From: Strigamia acuminata
Taxonomy: Eukaryota; Arthropoda; Chilopoda; Geophilomorpha; Linotaeniidae
DNA: 60,000 nucleotides
Reading direction: 5' to 3'
Assembly (NCBI GenBank): GCA_949358305.1
Contig: OX442314.1
Coordinates: 57,609,369 to 57,669,368 of the forward strand
Part shown: positions 22,953 to 33,200 of the stretch, in pieces
How positions within the stretch are numbered: position 1 is the first letter of the stretch
Layout of the letters: every line of letters starts with the position of its first letter
The notes under the pieces: generated by a model
Database searches by the model: none
Told to the model about the DNA's origin: nothing
The model's input: the letters and a program-made list of their open reading frames with translations, nothing else
Position numbers and translations under genes: made by a program

Positions 22953-25171
22953 GAACTAGTCGCACTTGAATCTGTCGATTCGGGCTTGATCAAAGTTTTG
23001 ACCATTTCTGCCAACGAGTTGGTCAGCGAAGTTTGTAACTTATTTTCAAAAGTATTTAATTTCGCATCAAGTTTAGCATCTAGTGTTGCATCCAACACTT
23101 CTTGAGTTATCCATCTGTTATTAGGACGTTTAGAAGTAGGATCCACAGTCGGGGAATCCGGCGTACTTCGTTTTTGCAACTCTTCAGAGTTGAAATTTGC
23201 ACGTGGTTTTAAATCTGGACATTCTCGACGCATGTGTCCTGGTTTCTTACAGTGGTAACAAACTAATTGACCACGTCTGGTCTGATCCACTACTCCATTT
23301 ATTAAATAGACAGCTTCACATTCTTCGGGTAACTCTTCATCACAAATATTAAGTTGTTCTTGTGAATCCAAAGTTAAAGATTTAGCATTTGTCTTCGACT
23401 GAGGACGTGTGTCCGTTTTTCGAGGTGGGAAAACGACTGGATTGGAAATATTTTCCCTTGCTCCATTAGCTGTACGACTGTACAAGCCTTTATTTTTAGT
23501 TATAACGGTATAAATCTCTGTCAGAGGTAAATCCGCTATGCCTTGCGTATGCAAAAGCAAATCGTTAGCAGGAGTTACACTCCCAATAAAAAGACAACCG
23601 GCTCCTTTTGCATCAAGACTGTCTTGTAATATCCATAACTGGTAATATTTGTGCATAAAGTCGTAAAGACTTTCTGTTTCCAGTTGTTTCAACTTAGTTA
23701 GTTGGTTCGTCCGCTCTTGTCGAGTGGCTACAAACCGTTCTTTGAACGCCTGTTCAAATACTTCCCAAGATATGAAATCTTCTCTCCTTTCATGAAACCA
23801 ACCATGCGCTTGCTCGGTTAAATAACCGGCCACGCCTTTAACAAGCATGTCATCGAGTGACATGTTTCGCAGAAAAGCGACATTTTTTACAATATTGAGA
23901 AAGCGTTCGCTTTCTTCTGCTTTTCCGGAGAAAACAGGGATATCTGGCGGTTTCAAACAGTTAGTTTGAGGGACCGAGGCGGAACTTTTTCCTGCCTGCA
24001 TCAACTTGTGCATGGTTGTGGCAATTGACGCGAGGTCATCAGCCGTCATTCCAAAGCTACTGGGGGGGCGCGAATTGTCATTTGACGATCCGCCATTGTT
24101 TGGTTGACTCGAGTTATTTTGACTTGAGCCACCACCATTAGGGTTGAAATTATTCGACCCTCCTTGATTCGGTCTACTGGGGTTACCAAAATTCGAATGG
24201 TTATTCGAATTACCTTGGTTTCCAAAATTCGAATGATTATTCGAATTATCTCGATTGTTAAAATTCGGGCGATTGTTCGAACTTTCTTGATTACCAAAAT
24301 TCGGACGATTGTTCGAATTACCTGACGTACCCCGATTCAAATAGTTATTTGAATTTTCTGGAGTTCCAGTAGAAGGATTATTTGGGTTATTCGAGTTCGG
24401 AGGAACTGGGTGACCCCTTTGCATATTAGGTGCTGGACTAGAATTGTTTGCAAATCTAGAATTTGGGTCAAAACGATGGTTTGGACCTCTTGTCGCACCT
24501 GAATTTGGGTTCAAATTTCCGACGAGATTCGGACAACTATTTGATCCGTTTGGAAAACTTGGATTAGGGTTGGCCATGTTAGGCGGACCCAAATTCGCTC
24601 TGTGGAACGTATTCTCAAAGTTCTCTGGATTTGTAAATCCTCTTTGTTGGTTGCGAGCGAAGTTATTCGCTCGTAATCGTTGCTGGAAAGCACGATTAAA
24701 ATCTCCTGGTGTCAAATTGGACTGATCTTGACGAGGAGGTTGTGCATTTTTATTTCTATATCTAGAAATAGGCGTCGAAGGAGTGGGACTAAAATTATTT
24801 AATCTTTGGCTGGCTGGGGAATTAGGTTGCTCCGACGTAGCACGAGGCGCGTGCACAAAATCTAACACTTCGGTCAAAGATCTAAATTGGTTTGGGTTCA
24901 AACCGTGATCCTGACAAAATAATAGACCGCCTCGGCCTAAATGAGAACCTTCAGGAATGCATTCCTCTTCTCCAGGCGGAGTAGGTTCACGTGGAGCCCT
25001 ATTTTCTCCAGATGGTCCGGCTGTTTCATTTGAAACGCCATTATGGACCGCGTGGTTTCCCACTTCTTCAGTTCCATTAGAAACAGGTATAAACCCGGAT
25101 AGATTCATTCCACCGGTCAAACAAGTTCTTTCCTTACCACGGGTGTTCATGTGATGCTGGTTATTAGTCAT
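22943..25171 (-). CDS. Gag of gypsy A (742 aa)
   Basis: This is the structural protein predicted to form the retrotransposon particle and bind its RNA. It starts at an ATG (25169-25171). The N-terminal ~370 residues are low-complexity and rich in Asn, Pro, Ser and Gly, with a degenerate repeated unit of the NNRPNFGNQ type around residues 270-340. A retrotransposon gag domain follows at roughly 400-520 (motifs GYLTEQAHGWF and FKERFVATRQERT). A CCHC zinc knuckle CYHCKKPGHMRREC lies at 638-651. The C-terminal tail has a short repeated segment (LDATLDAKLDAKL) likely to be helical. Uncommonly long for gag because of the Asn-rich region. It ends on the slippery heptamer and TAG. Confidence 0.9.
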   Translation of the reverse strand: MTNNQHHMNTRGKERTCLTGGMNLSGFIPVSNGTEEVGNHAVHNGVSNETAGPSGENRAPREPTPPGEEECIPEGSHLGRGGLLFCQDHGLNPNQFRSLTEVLDFVHAPRATSEQPNSPASQRLNNFSPTPSTPISRYRNKNAQPPRQDQSNLTPGDFNRAFQQRLRANNFARNQQRGFTNPENFENTFHRANLGPPNMANPNPSFPNGSNSCPNLVGNLNPNSGATRGPNHRFDPNSRFANNSSPAPNMQRGHPVPPNSNNPNNPSTGTPENSNNYLNRGTSGNSNNRPNFGNQESSNNRPNFNNRDNSNNHSNFGNQGNSNNHSNFGNPSRPNQGGSNNFNPNGGGSSQNNSSQPNNGGSSNDNSRPPSSFGMTADDLASIATTMHKLMQAGKSSASVPQTNCLKPPDIPVFSGKAEESERFLNIVKNVAFLRNMSLDDMLVKGVAGYLTEQAHGWFHERREDFISWEVFEQAFKERFVATRQERTNQLTKLKQLETESLYDFMHKYYQLWILQDSLDAKGAGCLFIGSVTPANDLLLHTQGIADLPLTEIYTVITKNKGLYSRTANGARENISNPVVFPPRKTDTRPQSKTNAKSLTLDSQEQLNICDEELPEECEAVYLINGVVDQTRRGQLVCYHCKKPGHMRRECPDLKPRANFNSEELQKRSTPDSPTVDPTSKRPNNRWITQEVLDATLDAKLDAKLNTFENKLQTSLTNSLAEMVKTLIKPESTDSSATSSKN
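22946..22952 (-). promoter_or_regulatory. -1 ribosomal frameshift heptamer A AAA AAC, gypsy A gag/pol
   Basis: On the minus strand the last gag codons are TCA AAA AAC followed by the stop TAG at 22943-22945. Shifting back one base gives an open frame that passes through the stop and continues without interruption into protease-RT. A AAA AAC is a canonical eukaryotic -1 slip sequence. I did not establish a downstream pseudoknot. Confidence 0.75.
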
Positions 25172-26031
25172 AACTAAACTTAAAACTAATAAAATTTCCT
25201 AAGTCTGAGAGATAACGATGAAGTTGCAAACGTTCAGGAGGGTCGCAAACGAAGCAGTGGTCACACTATTCGAAAGGAAGTATGGGTACTTCAAAACACC
25301 TCTCTGATTGGTCAAGTATCAATGCTAATCTCGCGAGAGTCCAATCTCATCCGAGATTGGTGGAAATCACTAAGTTTGTGGAACCGTAATCTTGACAGAT
25401 TCCAGTGTTATGACGTAGTCACCAAACAATATGGATACTTCTCAAAGTACTCTAAAATTTTATCAAATTTATTTAATAAAAATGACCATTCCATGAGAAT
25501 TTTAAAGTATTAAAACCCACAATTTTAATAAAGCGCGTCGAATCGTTTGGATCGACGGCTTCTCTGCACAACCTGGTTGCTAGGCAACACAACAGCGAGA
25601 ATTCTTCTTCGCTAAAATTCGAATGGCATTCCATTCGTAAAATTCGATTTCAATGACTTGAAATCACGATTTTAACCAACATTTTAATGTAGATCAAGCT
25701 TGTAAAATAAGGTAAACCATTTGAAATAAAATATGAATTTTAATTCCTTCAGAAAATGTCAATTTTCCGTCTAATTTATTTAGGTAAATAAATTTAGGTT
25801 CAACTTGAAGTCTCAAGCAAAATACATATAAAAGAATATTCTAAAATTAAAACAACTGTTAAATTGATAGAATTCTTTAAGAATTCCATCAAAAGTCAAC
25901 TTTTCAAAATTAGGCCCGACCGCGTGGTTTTGTCATATTGTCGACGACAAAATGGCGCTACCCGGGCGGGACCAACTTCAACAAGTTCGGGCAAGATTCT
26001 CACTCTCGGGGATAGGCCTTTAGGCCTGACT
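25172..26031. other. Non-coding stretch upstream of gypsy A gag
   Basis: AT-rich DNA with no convincing gene. It probably contains the leader of gypsy A. Two diverged copies of a GTATGGGTACTTC-like motif occur near 25270-25285 and 25430-25445. The part from about 25910 to 26031 is GC-rich and forms the left flank of the 13.5-kb element. No LTR boundary or tRNA-like primer site was recognised. Confidence 0.5.
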
Positions 26032-26035
26032 ACGC
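26032..26035. repeat. Target-site duplication ACGC (left)
   Basis: ACGC immediately precedes the 5' LTR and is repeated at 39540-39543 immediately after the 3' LTR. A 4-bp duplication is usual for Ty3/gypsy integrases. Confidence 0.85.
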
Positions 26036-26881
26036 TGTTGTGACCCGACTGGACCGGGGTCAACGAAGAGTTTCTCTCGTGACCTCGTTTCGGGTGTAAG
26101 GGGAGCCGCAAGCGCGTCTCCCTTCCCTCAGTGCATTGACATCTAGTCAATGGACAGGCGTCTGCCCTGAGGGAGTGGGGATGGCTCGTCCACCCCACCA
26201 TTGGGTGATTCCGGTCACCTGTCAACCTCGCTTTGTGCAAAGGAATGTGCCTTGCACTGAGCGGGCAGAACCAACACAACCATCAAACGAGAAACACACG
26301 TAAAACCCGTCGTCCTACAAGATCAGGCCCAAGTAAATATACTGGGATTGACCAAGGACAAAGGACAATTTACCGTGAGTACGTTTGGTCAGTGTCAAAC
26401 TCCGCAGAGTAACCTGCGAGATAAGATTACCACACTATTTTAGCACACCAGCTAGAAATAGTAAAAACCACTCCAGTTTAGCGAGTTGTGCAGACAAACG
26501 GTCGCACAAGCCTAAACTGCAGTAAAACCACGACGAGCGTTCCCGCCGCTGTGTGACCGCCGGGAGCCAGAAGAGTCCGCCGCTGTGTGATCGCCGGACA
26601 CCACACAAAAACCTAGACAACAGACCGAAGTAAGCCTTTTAACTAAGCATTCACTCGCGCCCGACCAGCGTGAGCCCGAAGGACCAGCCAGAGACGAGCC
26701 GAGGACGCCATATTGCCACGCCGGCCCAAGACGACATCACGTTGCTACAACGAGGACGCCATCTTGGACACGCACGAGACAACAGACGACCTCGCCGATT
26801 CCAGCCAGCTTTCATCTTACCTTTGCCTTTCCATTTCCCATCACCCATTCCGATTTACATTTTACTTACCCTTTATAGATA

Positions 26882-26891
26882 TATATATAAG
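26882..26891 (+). promoter_or_regulatory. TATA box in 5' LTR
   Basis: TATATATAAG, placed about 25 bp before AATAAA, fits a Pol II start at the U3/R border. The 3' LTR has the same sequence at 39368-39377. Confidence 0.55.
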
Positions 26892-26915
26892 ATATATCTG
26901 TACATTGCCCCGCAG

Positions 26916-26921
26916 AATAAA
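26916..26921 (+). terminator. AATAAA polyadenylation signal in the LTR
   Basis: AATAAA follows the TATA box by 25 bp. The equivalent in the 3' LTR (39402-39407) would direct 3' end formation of element transcripts. Confidence 0.55.
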
Positions 26922-27055
26922 TCTATATTATATTTTACCTTTTATATCTGTGTAATCATTTCTTTGGGTAAACCGCTTGAGCAAAGCGGTAGTGAGTTAG
27001 TCGAATTAAGTAATCAACCCACGAGTTAGCGACGGTTAGAGTTGAGCGCGACACG

Positions 27056-27073
27056 TGGGGGCCTGTCCGGGAT
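27056..27073 (+). promoter_or_regulatory. Primer-binding site, tRNA-Pro-like
   Basis: TGGGGGCCTGTCCGGGAT begins two bases after the LTR. It differs at two positions from the 18-base tRNA-Pro primer site of gammaretroviruses as I remember it. This is where a host tRNA would prime minus-strand DNA. Confidence 0.7.
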
Positions 27074-27125
27074 CAAGTTGAATAACTGATTCTAACCTGT
27101 GATTACATCATACCCAAAGCAAGAA

Positions 27126-30100
27126 ATGGCAGATAATACCCGAGTAACAGATTCCGACTCCGACGCAAACAAGAGAGCCGGCAGTCGTAAAGGCGCCGAC
27201 TATCACTTGCGATCTGGAGGTCCCTTACCCAAAGCCTCAGCGCACGAAGCGAGGCAAAAACGGCGTAAGCCTAAACCCGATCGTAGAAGCGCATCAGAGG
27301 CATCGCACCCGTCTCGCGCCGAGACGAGGCAGCGATTGGACGAGACAGAGCGGGGTGAAGAGCAATCTCACTCCAAACTGCCGCGTTCTAACCGTGACGA
27401 CGAGACGAGCGGAAACGAGGTTTTATCCCGTAACCAATCGCCTCGTCTAACGCACGACACCGAGGTGGGCAGTCCGAAAGCAGCGTCTCCGATACAAAAG
27501 ACGGCCTCAAATACGACCGCTAATTCGGCACTAGACACGCCAATTACGCACAGTCGACCAGCCTCGGTAGTGTCTGAAGGGCACAAGTCCAACTCGTCCT
27601 CTGTCAAGCGTGTTTCGAGCCAGCCTTACAGCGTCTCGGGCACCTTGATTGATGCGATGCAGTTGGCACAAGCGGAGGGAGTGAGATACACCCTTCCGAC
27701 GGGAAAGATTACAGTGTACGAAACGTTACAAATCGTACGTGCAGCTTTAAAAGCGCACAGTGTATCCCCACAAATCACCATTGTTGAAGGTGCACACGCT
27801 CAACAATTGGTTGATTCCGCTCAATTTGAAGCGGATGCAGAGAATGAGGCTCGACAAGCCATTCGCGAGAGACGGAGGAAGCTGGCGGAAAGAGAAGCGC
27901 AAGCTCTCGAGTACGGCAGAACCCAGCCCAATCCGACTACTCCCGAGGAGGTAGAAATAGTTGACCGAGCCCTGAGAGCACATCGATATGCTTTCCACTC
28001 GCAACAAGAAGCAGAGCGAGCATTTATGGCCAGATTGCGACGAGATGACCCGAAATCCGTTCGCAAACCAGAGATCAGTTCATCCGAGCTGTCCGACGAG
28101 AGCCTAGAGGGAGACCCAAAGCGCACGCCGAAGGCCAAACCCAAACCCCAGCCGGAGAGGGCAACACCAGCTACTCCGCGCAAGAGAGATGCGTCGGCCA
28201 GAGAACAACAAACTCGGCCCCGCATGCAAGCTCTCGATTCAGCCACAAATAATGCGATAACGCGATTAATCAACGCTAATAATGCTAGGCGAAATGAAGA
28301 GCAAGCTCTCACAAGTCAACAGCATGATAATCCACAAGGGACTGAGTGGCAACAACCAGTGCCCATCCTTAAAGACGACGAGTCGTCAAGGAGACAATCG
28401 CATGATCGCACCTCTTCGCGAGAAGAAGGCAAACGCGATGAAAGACCGAAATATTTTCACTATGGAAATAGTGATTCGTCGTCAGATGGACTGGAGTCAA
28501 ATGCACCCAGTCATCACGATTCGGAGAGAGGTTCCGGAGAAAGACGAAGGGAAAGAGAACGCGATGAACGCAGGGAAAGGGAACGTGACGACCGTCGTAG
28601 GGGCCGGAAAGAGTCAAACTCTTCACGGCGCAACCCGCCACGCCGCTCACCGTCTCCCGACCCCAGCTCCGACCCCTCATCCAACGACGACAGACGAAAG
28701 GATAAATCAAGTAATCGCCGGAAGAGATCCAACTCTCCGCGCGATAGAGAGAAACGACGTCGATCGGAAAATAGCGACCACCGACGGGAGGAGTTTCAGG
28801 ACCTTCCCCGACAAAGCGCGTTTACCGATTCGACGGGTCGGCAGTATACGATGGGAGAGCTTGGAAGAGCACTACTTGGCTCGTTAAAAGCCGAGGGAAT
28901 CGATCTGAGCAAACGAAACGATCGTAATCGTAGCACTGGTGACCGCGTAAAGAAAAAATACGCTGTCTCCCGACGTGACACCATGAGTGTTACCGGGAAT
29001 ATTAGGTGGCAATTTTATATTCAGAACCGTTTCGACGGGTCATGGAAAGCGGGAGATCGCTTCCTTGACGAAGTAATTCGAATTAAGACTGCCACTAAAG
29101 CCACCGTAGGAGACATGCTCACCCACGGTATTGTCGAGCTAATGACAGGCTCGGCACGTGAGTGGTACCAAGGATTGAAAGGCGTCAATTGGGACGACTT
29201 TTTAATGAGATTCGACCTGCGCTACGGCGAGACACCCGAAGAGGTGAGCCGAAAGATGCGAGGTCTTCGCCAGATGCCTGGTGAAACCATAATGGATTAC
29301 GACATTCGCGCCAGATTGTTGTTCGAAAAGGCCCCGATGGAATTTCATGCCACGGGATTCAACCTTTTCTTTCTCGGCGGTTTGTCGGAGTACTCGCAAC
29401 GGGTGCTACTTGAAGAAAGGGCACCGACAGGAGGCAGCTACGAGGAGATGAGCGCCTTCCTGTTCGAGAACACGATAGATATCGAGAAGAGATATTATTC
29501 CGCTTTACCAGAAGCGGAGAAAGCAGCAACCGCTAAACGTCTCAAGTTGAGTGCGGAAAGATATGGGGCGACAGATAAGATTATGCGCCCTACTGAATAT
29601 CTTAGCGGTATAATGGAGCTGGCAGAAGCTAGCGTTGGTTTACAAATAAAAAATAAACTGACATCCACGCTGCCTTCCAACCCTTTGGCCGCCCCTAAAA
29701 AGGCACCGACAGCGTCAGCCATGCAAGCGACACTGGAGGAGGTCAAGGAGGGGGAGGAAGCCGGACAAAATGCCGGAAAATCAGACGAAAAAGAAGAAAA
29801 AGACGATTATTCGACGGACGAAGAAATACGAAGCTATCGCGATACCTTATCAACGGGTTGCGATGAGGAAGGACCGCTAGTACATCTCATCCATCGAGAT
29901 AGAGCGGTAGAAGAATTTCGCGCCAGGTTAAAACCAAATGCCGGCCGAATTCCGAAGTATTTTCGAAAAAATTACACGCCACCGTCGAAAGCAGACCCTG
30001 AAAAGAAAAAATCGACTGAAGCCCCAAGAGACAAATCAAATATTCGTTGTTTCAAGTGTAACCAACCGGGTCACTATTCCAATGAGTGCCCAAGAACAGC

Positions 30101-30209
30101 GAAAGAAGACGCTAAATTTGACGCAATAATGAAGCAGATGGCAGAGATTAAACTCGCCATGGCAAAAAACGAGTCAAAAAACGAGTCAGCGCAGGCGGCG
30201 AAGAAATAA
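27126..30209 (+). CDS. Gag of element B (1,027 aa) with an RS-like domain and CCHC knuckle
   Basis: Predicted capsid and RNA-binding protein. I chose the ATG at 27126 (GAAATGG, purine at -3); the open frame extends nine codons upstream without an ATG. The N-terminal half is charged and disordered. About residues 430-570 form an Arg/Ser/Glu/Asp-rich block with repeated RERERDERR and SPSPDPSS segments resembling RS domains of splicing factors. A retrotransposon gag domain follows near 640-780 (GSAREWYQGLKGVNWDDF and YGETPEEVSRKMRGL). A CCHC knuckle CFKCNQPGHYSNEC lies at about residues 974-987. Near the end two copies of A AAA AAC precede the TAA stop. The size is about twice that of common gypsy gags. 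Confidence 0.92.
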   Translation: MADNTRVTDSDSDANKRAGSRKGADYHLRSGGPLPKASAHEARQKRRKPKPDRRSASEASHPSRAETRQRLDETERGEEQSHSKLPRSNRDDETSGNEVLSRNQSPRLTHDTEVGSPKAASPIQKTASNTTANSALDTPITHSRPASVVSEGHKSNSSSVKRVSSQPYSVSGTLIDAMQLAQAEGVRYTLPTGKITVYETLQIVRAALKAHSVSPQITIVEGAHAQQLVDSAQFEADAENEARQAIRERRRKLAEREAQALEYGRTQPNPTTPEEVEIVDRALRAHRYAFHSQQEAERAFMARLRRDDPKSVRKPEISSSELSDESLEGDPKRTPKAKPKPQPERATPATPRKRDASAREQQTRPRMQALDSATNNAITRLINANNARRNEEQALTSQQHDNPQGTEWQQPVPILKDDESSRRQSHDRTSSREEGKRDERPKYFHYGNSDSSSDGLESNAPSHHDSERGSGERRRERERDERRERERDDRRRGRKESNSSRRNPPRRSPSPDPSSDPSSNDDRRKDKSSNRRKRSNSPRDREKRRRSENSDHRREEFQDLPRQSAFTDSTGRQYTMGELGRALLGSLKAEGIDLSKRNDRNRSTGDRVKKKYAVSRRDTMSVTGNIRWQFYIQNRFDGSWKAGDRFLDEVIRIKTATKATVGDMLTHGIVELMTGSAREWYQGLKGVNWDDFLMRFDLRYGETPEEVSRKMRGLRQMPGETIMDYDIRARLLFEKAPMEFHATGFNLFFLGGLSEYSQRVLLEERAPTGGSYEEMSAFLFENTIDIEKRYYSALPEAEKAATAKRLKLSAERYGATDKIMRPTEYLSGIMELAEASVGLQIKNKLTSTLPSNPLAAPKKAPTASAMQATLEEVKEGEEAGQNAGKSDEKEEKDDYSTDEEIRSYRDTLSTGCDEEGPLVHLIHRDRAVEEFRARLKPNAGRIPKYFRKNYTPPSKADPEKKKSTEAPRDKSNIRCFKCNQPGHYSNECPRTAKEDAKFDAIMKQMAEIKLAMAKNESKNESAQAAKK
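30164..30182 (+). promoter_or_regulatory. Doubled -1 frameshift heptamers (A AAA AAC twice), element B
   Basis: Two identical slippery heptamers, 30164-30170 and 30176-30182, lie in the correct phase relative to gag codons and 12 nt apart. The -1 frame is free of stops from either site to the pol ATG at 30233 and beyond, so slippage at either would yield Gag-Pol. The gag stop lies 25 nt downstream of the second site. Frameshifting itself is an inference from phase and motif. Confidence 0.75.
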
Positions 30210-30232
30210 CTTCTCGACCGTCTGCGCCATTC

Positions 30233-33200
30233 ATGAAGAAGAAGGGGTTTAACAAAGGGTTCGATAAGCCGCCACCAGTCAAAGAAATGGGTAGTGACAT
30301 AGCTAACGCCCAAATTCAAGACAGGGCCAACAACGCTTTGCAGGTAATTACCGCAAACGCTGAGGCTGAGGCGGAAGAACCGAACCTACTGCTTGAAGAA
30401 TTACCTCAAGTAGTCGAAGACACAGAAGAATTTCGTGTTTTCATGTGCAACGTGGCGGTCGAATACACCAACCGCCTATGCATGTTGCCCATGACAATAG
30501 AACGTGAAAAAATTATGGGACTACTAGACTCGGGAGCAGATCGCTCGTTCGTTTCCGAAGACATAGTAGCATCATTGGGTCTCACCGATAAGATAAAAGG
30601 CGTTAATAAAAATATACGTCTAAAAACCGCCAACGGAATGGCGCGTCCAAAAGGAGTTATATTATTGACCATGGAGTGGCTCGGAGGGGTAGAACAGCAC
30701 CCTTTCCTGGTCCTGCCCACATGCGACAGAATTTTTCTGTTGGGCTTAGACCTCATGGCGTCAATGGAAATACAACCAAATCCAATAACGAAATCTTGGA
30801 ATTATATCAGAAATGATAAGGAAAGACCCGCAATTGTCGTGCCACCAGCTCTTGTAAAAGAAGCGGCCGACAAGACACAGTGGGAGAAAGGCCTAAAGAA
30901 ATTCGTTCAAGACTACGATTTTAAAGCATTCGTAACAGAATTGCAACGGGACAATGTAGTGGAAACACTTGTCGCCGACGCCGCTTTAGAATTAAACGAA
31001 GCGGCAGCCCTACGAAGGGTCCTACTTAAATATGAGGGGATCCTGTCGAAAAAACCGGGCCGAACGAATAGGGCTATTCACGAAATTAAATTGACGGATA
31101 ATAAACCTATACGAGTTGCGTATAAGGGAATGAACCCGCAAAAACGTGAAATAGTGCAAAAAATGTGCCAAGAAATGCTAGACAGTGGCATTGTCTCCGA
31201 GGCCCAGGGAGAATACGCGACGCGAGTTGTGCTCGTGATGCGCCCGGGCTCGGACCCACGCCTATGCATTGATTACCGCCCATTAAACGCGGTGACAGAA
31301 ATAGATCCCATACAGATGCCGTCTATCGAATCCATTTTGAGAGAGCTTAGCCCCTTTTCTTGGGTTACGACGATGGATCTGTCGAAGGGATACTGGCAAG
31401 TTGAGATGAGGCCAGAGGATAAGATAAAAACAGCATTTTACTCGCCAATTGGACGGTTGATGTTCAACGTCATGCCATTTGGTTTAGTGAATGCTCCCAG
31501 TACCTTTCAGAGGCTAATCGAAAGCGTATTGGGTGATATCCTGCATCAGTTTGTATGGGCATACCTAGATGACATAGTTATTGCCTCCAAAACATTCGAA
31601 GAGCACATTGAGCACATCGACCAAGTGCTCACCCGGCTGGCAAAAGCTGGGTTACACGTGCATCCGGGCAAGAGCAAGTTCTGTCGAAAGGAGCTTGCCT
31701 TCCTGGGTTATCGCATTGGAGTCAATGGTTTAGCTATTGGCCCCGAAAAAATCGATGCGATTAATCGTTTCCCACCACCCGAGGACGTTAAAGGTGTCCA
31801 ACGGTTTATGGGAATGATAAACTTCTTCGGCAGGTTGCTACCGGGTCTAGCTGAAGTGGCAGCCCCAGTTACCGACCTCCTGAAGAATGAAAACGAATTT
31901 GTATGGTCAAATGAGTGCAACATCGCATTTAATGCAATAAAGAGGATGCTGACGGAAGTCGGCGTAATGCCTCTACCCGACTTAAACCGGCCGTTCATAT
32001 TACACACGGACGCCAGCAGAGTTGGGTTAGGAGCGGCGTTGCTCCAAACACACGTGCGCGACGGAGTCGAACAAGACCTGCCGTGCATGTTTATAAGTCG
32101 CAAACTCCAAGGCGCTGAAAAGAATTACAATGCCACCGAGTTGGAGTGTTTGGCCGTTGTGTGGGCCATAAGGAAATTCAGAGATTATCTCGAATATACC
32201 AAATTTGTGGTCCACACAGATCATCAAGCGTTACAATGGCTGATGAAATTAAAAGAGCCAGCCGGTCGACTAGCCAGATGGCAGTTAGAACTGATGGCAT
32301 GCGACTTGACCATTCAATACAAGCCCGGCAAATATAACGTCGTGGCTGACGCTCTGTCACGGGCACCAGTGTCAGATCCAATCGACGCTGACGATGATGG
32401 CGAGGATGACTCCCGCATCATTTATTGCCCTACGAGTTGTCACCGTTGGGATTTAAGGAAGATGAATGAAATTCCCACCGCGTCTCCGGCAGACGTAAAA
32501 TTCTGTGGATTCTGGACGCGGTTATACCAACCAGCTGCTGACAATTACCCAAACGCAAAGAAGGAATTTAAGCTAGAGCGGAGAATAAATGACCCGCTTC
32601 TAAGCGCCTTCCACGCTCGTGTCGGCAAGCAAATGAAAAGCAATCCCCCAACAAGGGAGGAAATAATTGTGCAACAAAAATTAGACAAAAAATGTCAGGA
32701 CAGAGCTAGATTCGTACTGACAGGAAAATATCCGCCCGACTTAACCAGAAGGCAGAAGCGTCGTTATGCGCACGAATCCATAGATTACCTATTGGATGAC
32801 GGCCTTTTGGTGAAGCATCACCCAAATCACCAAGATGACTTGAGTGAATCGGACACCGCAGTAAAGGTAGTAATACCTGCTTCCTTAATCGGTCGCGTGC
32901 TGTGGTTGTTACACGGGCACCCGCTTGCGAGCCATGCGGGAGTAAGCAGAACACTCTATCGTGCTACACAGCTTTTTCACTGGACAGGGATGAAAAAAGA
33001 TATCGCTCTTTTTGTCCACCAATGTCAGCGATGTCAAGCGTGTAAGCCGAGGAGAAAATCACCATTCGAAACTATCTTCTTAGGGCCTTACGCGCCTTTT
33101 GATTGTTTAAGTGTCGATGTGATGGGCCCAAAACCCGTTACGGGAAATAAAAATGCGTACATTATCGTAATAATGGACGTGGCGACTCGTTGGCCCGAGT

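Larger units (their letters stand above)
20527..25171 (-). mobile_element. Ty3/gypsy retrotransposon A, 3'-truncated
   Basis: Reading from high to low coordinates, the element has a gag ORF and a pol frame with protease, reverse transcriptase and RNase H. The sequence stops being gypsy-like at 20527, before any integrase or 3' LTR. No 5' LTR or primer-binding site could be identified in the 860 bp upstream of gag; part of it may lie beyond the later insertion at 26032-39543. The element cannot be autonomous as it stands. Confidence 0.85.
26036..27053 (+). repeat. 5' LTR of element B (1,018 bp)
   Basis: Begins TGTTGTGACC and ends GCGCGACA, so it has the TG...CA termini of LTRs. A ~25-bp direct repeat CGCCGCTGTGTGA(C/T)CGCCGG occurs twice near 26549 and 26579 and could be a promoter element. 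The short AGGACGCCAT is also doubled near 26700 and 26752. TATA-like and AATAAA signals lie near its 3' third. It matches 38522-39539 at an offset of 12,486. Confidence 0.95.

Noticed and set aside
25896-26031. Primer-binding site TGGCGCTACCCGGG on the plus strand as the start of another LTR element.
   Set aside because: No LTR end precedes it and its complement lacks the T-loop sequence expected of a tRNA.
26670-27029. ORF of 119 codons in the LTR, repeated at 39156-39515.
   Set aside because: It lies across the TATA and polyadenylation signals of the LTR, and its sequence is low-complexity.
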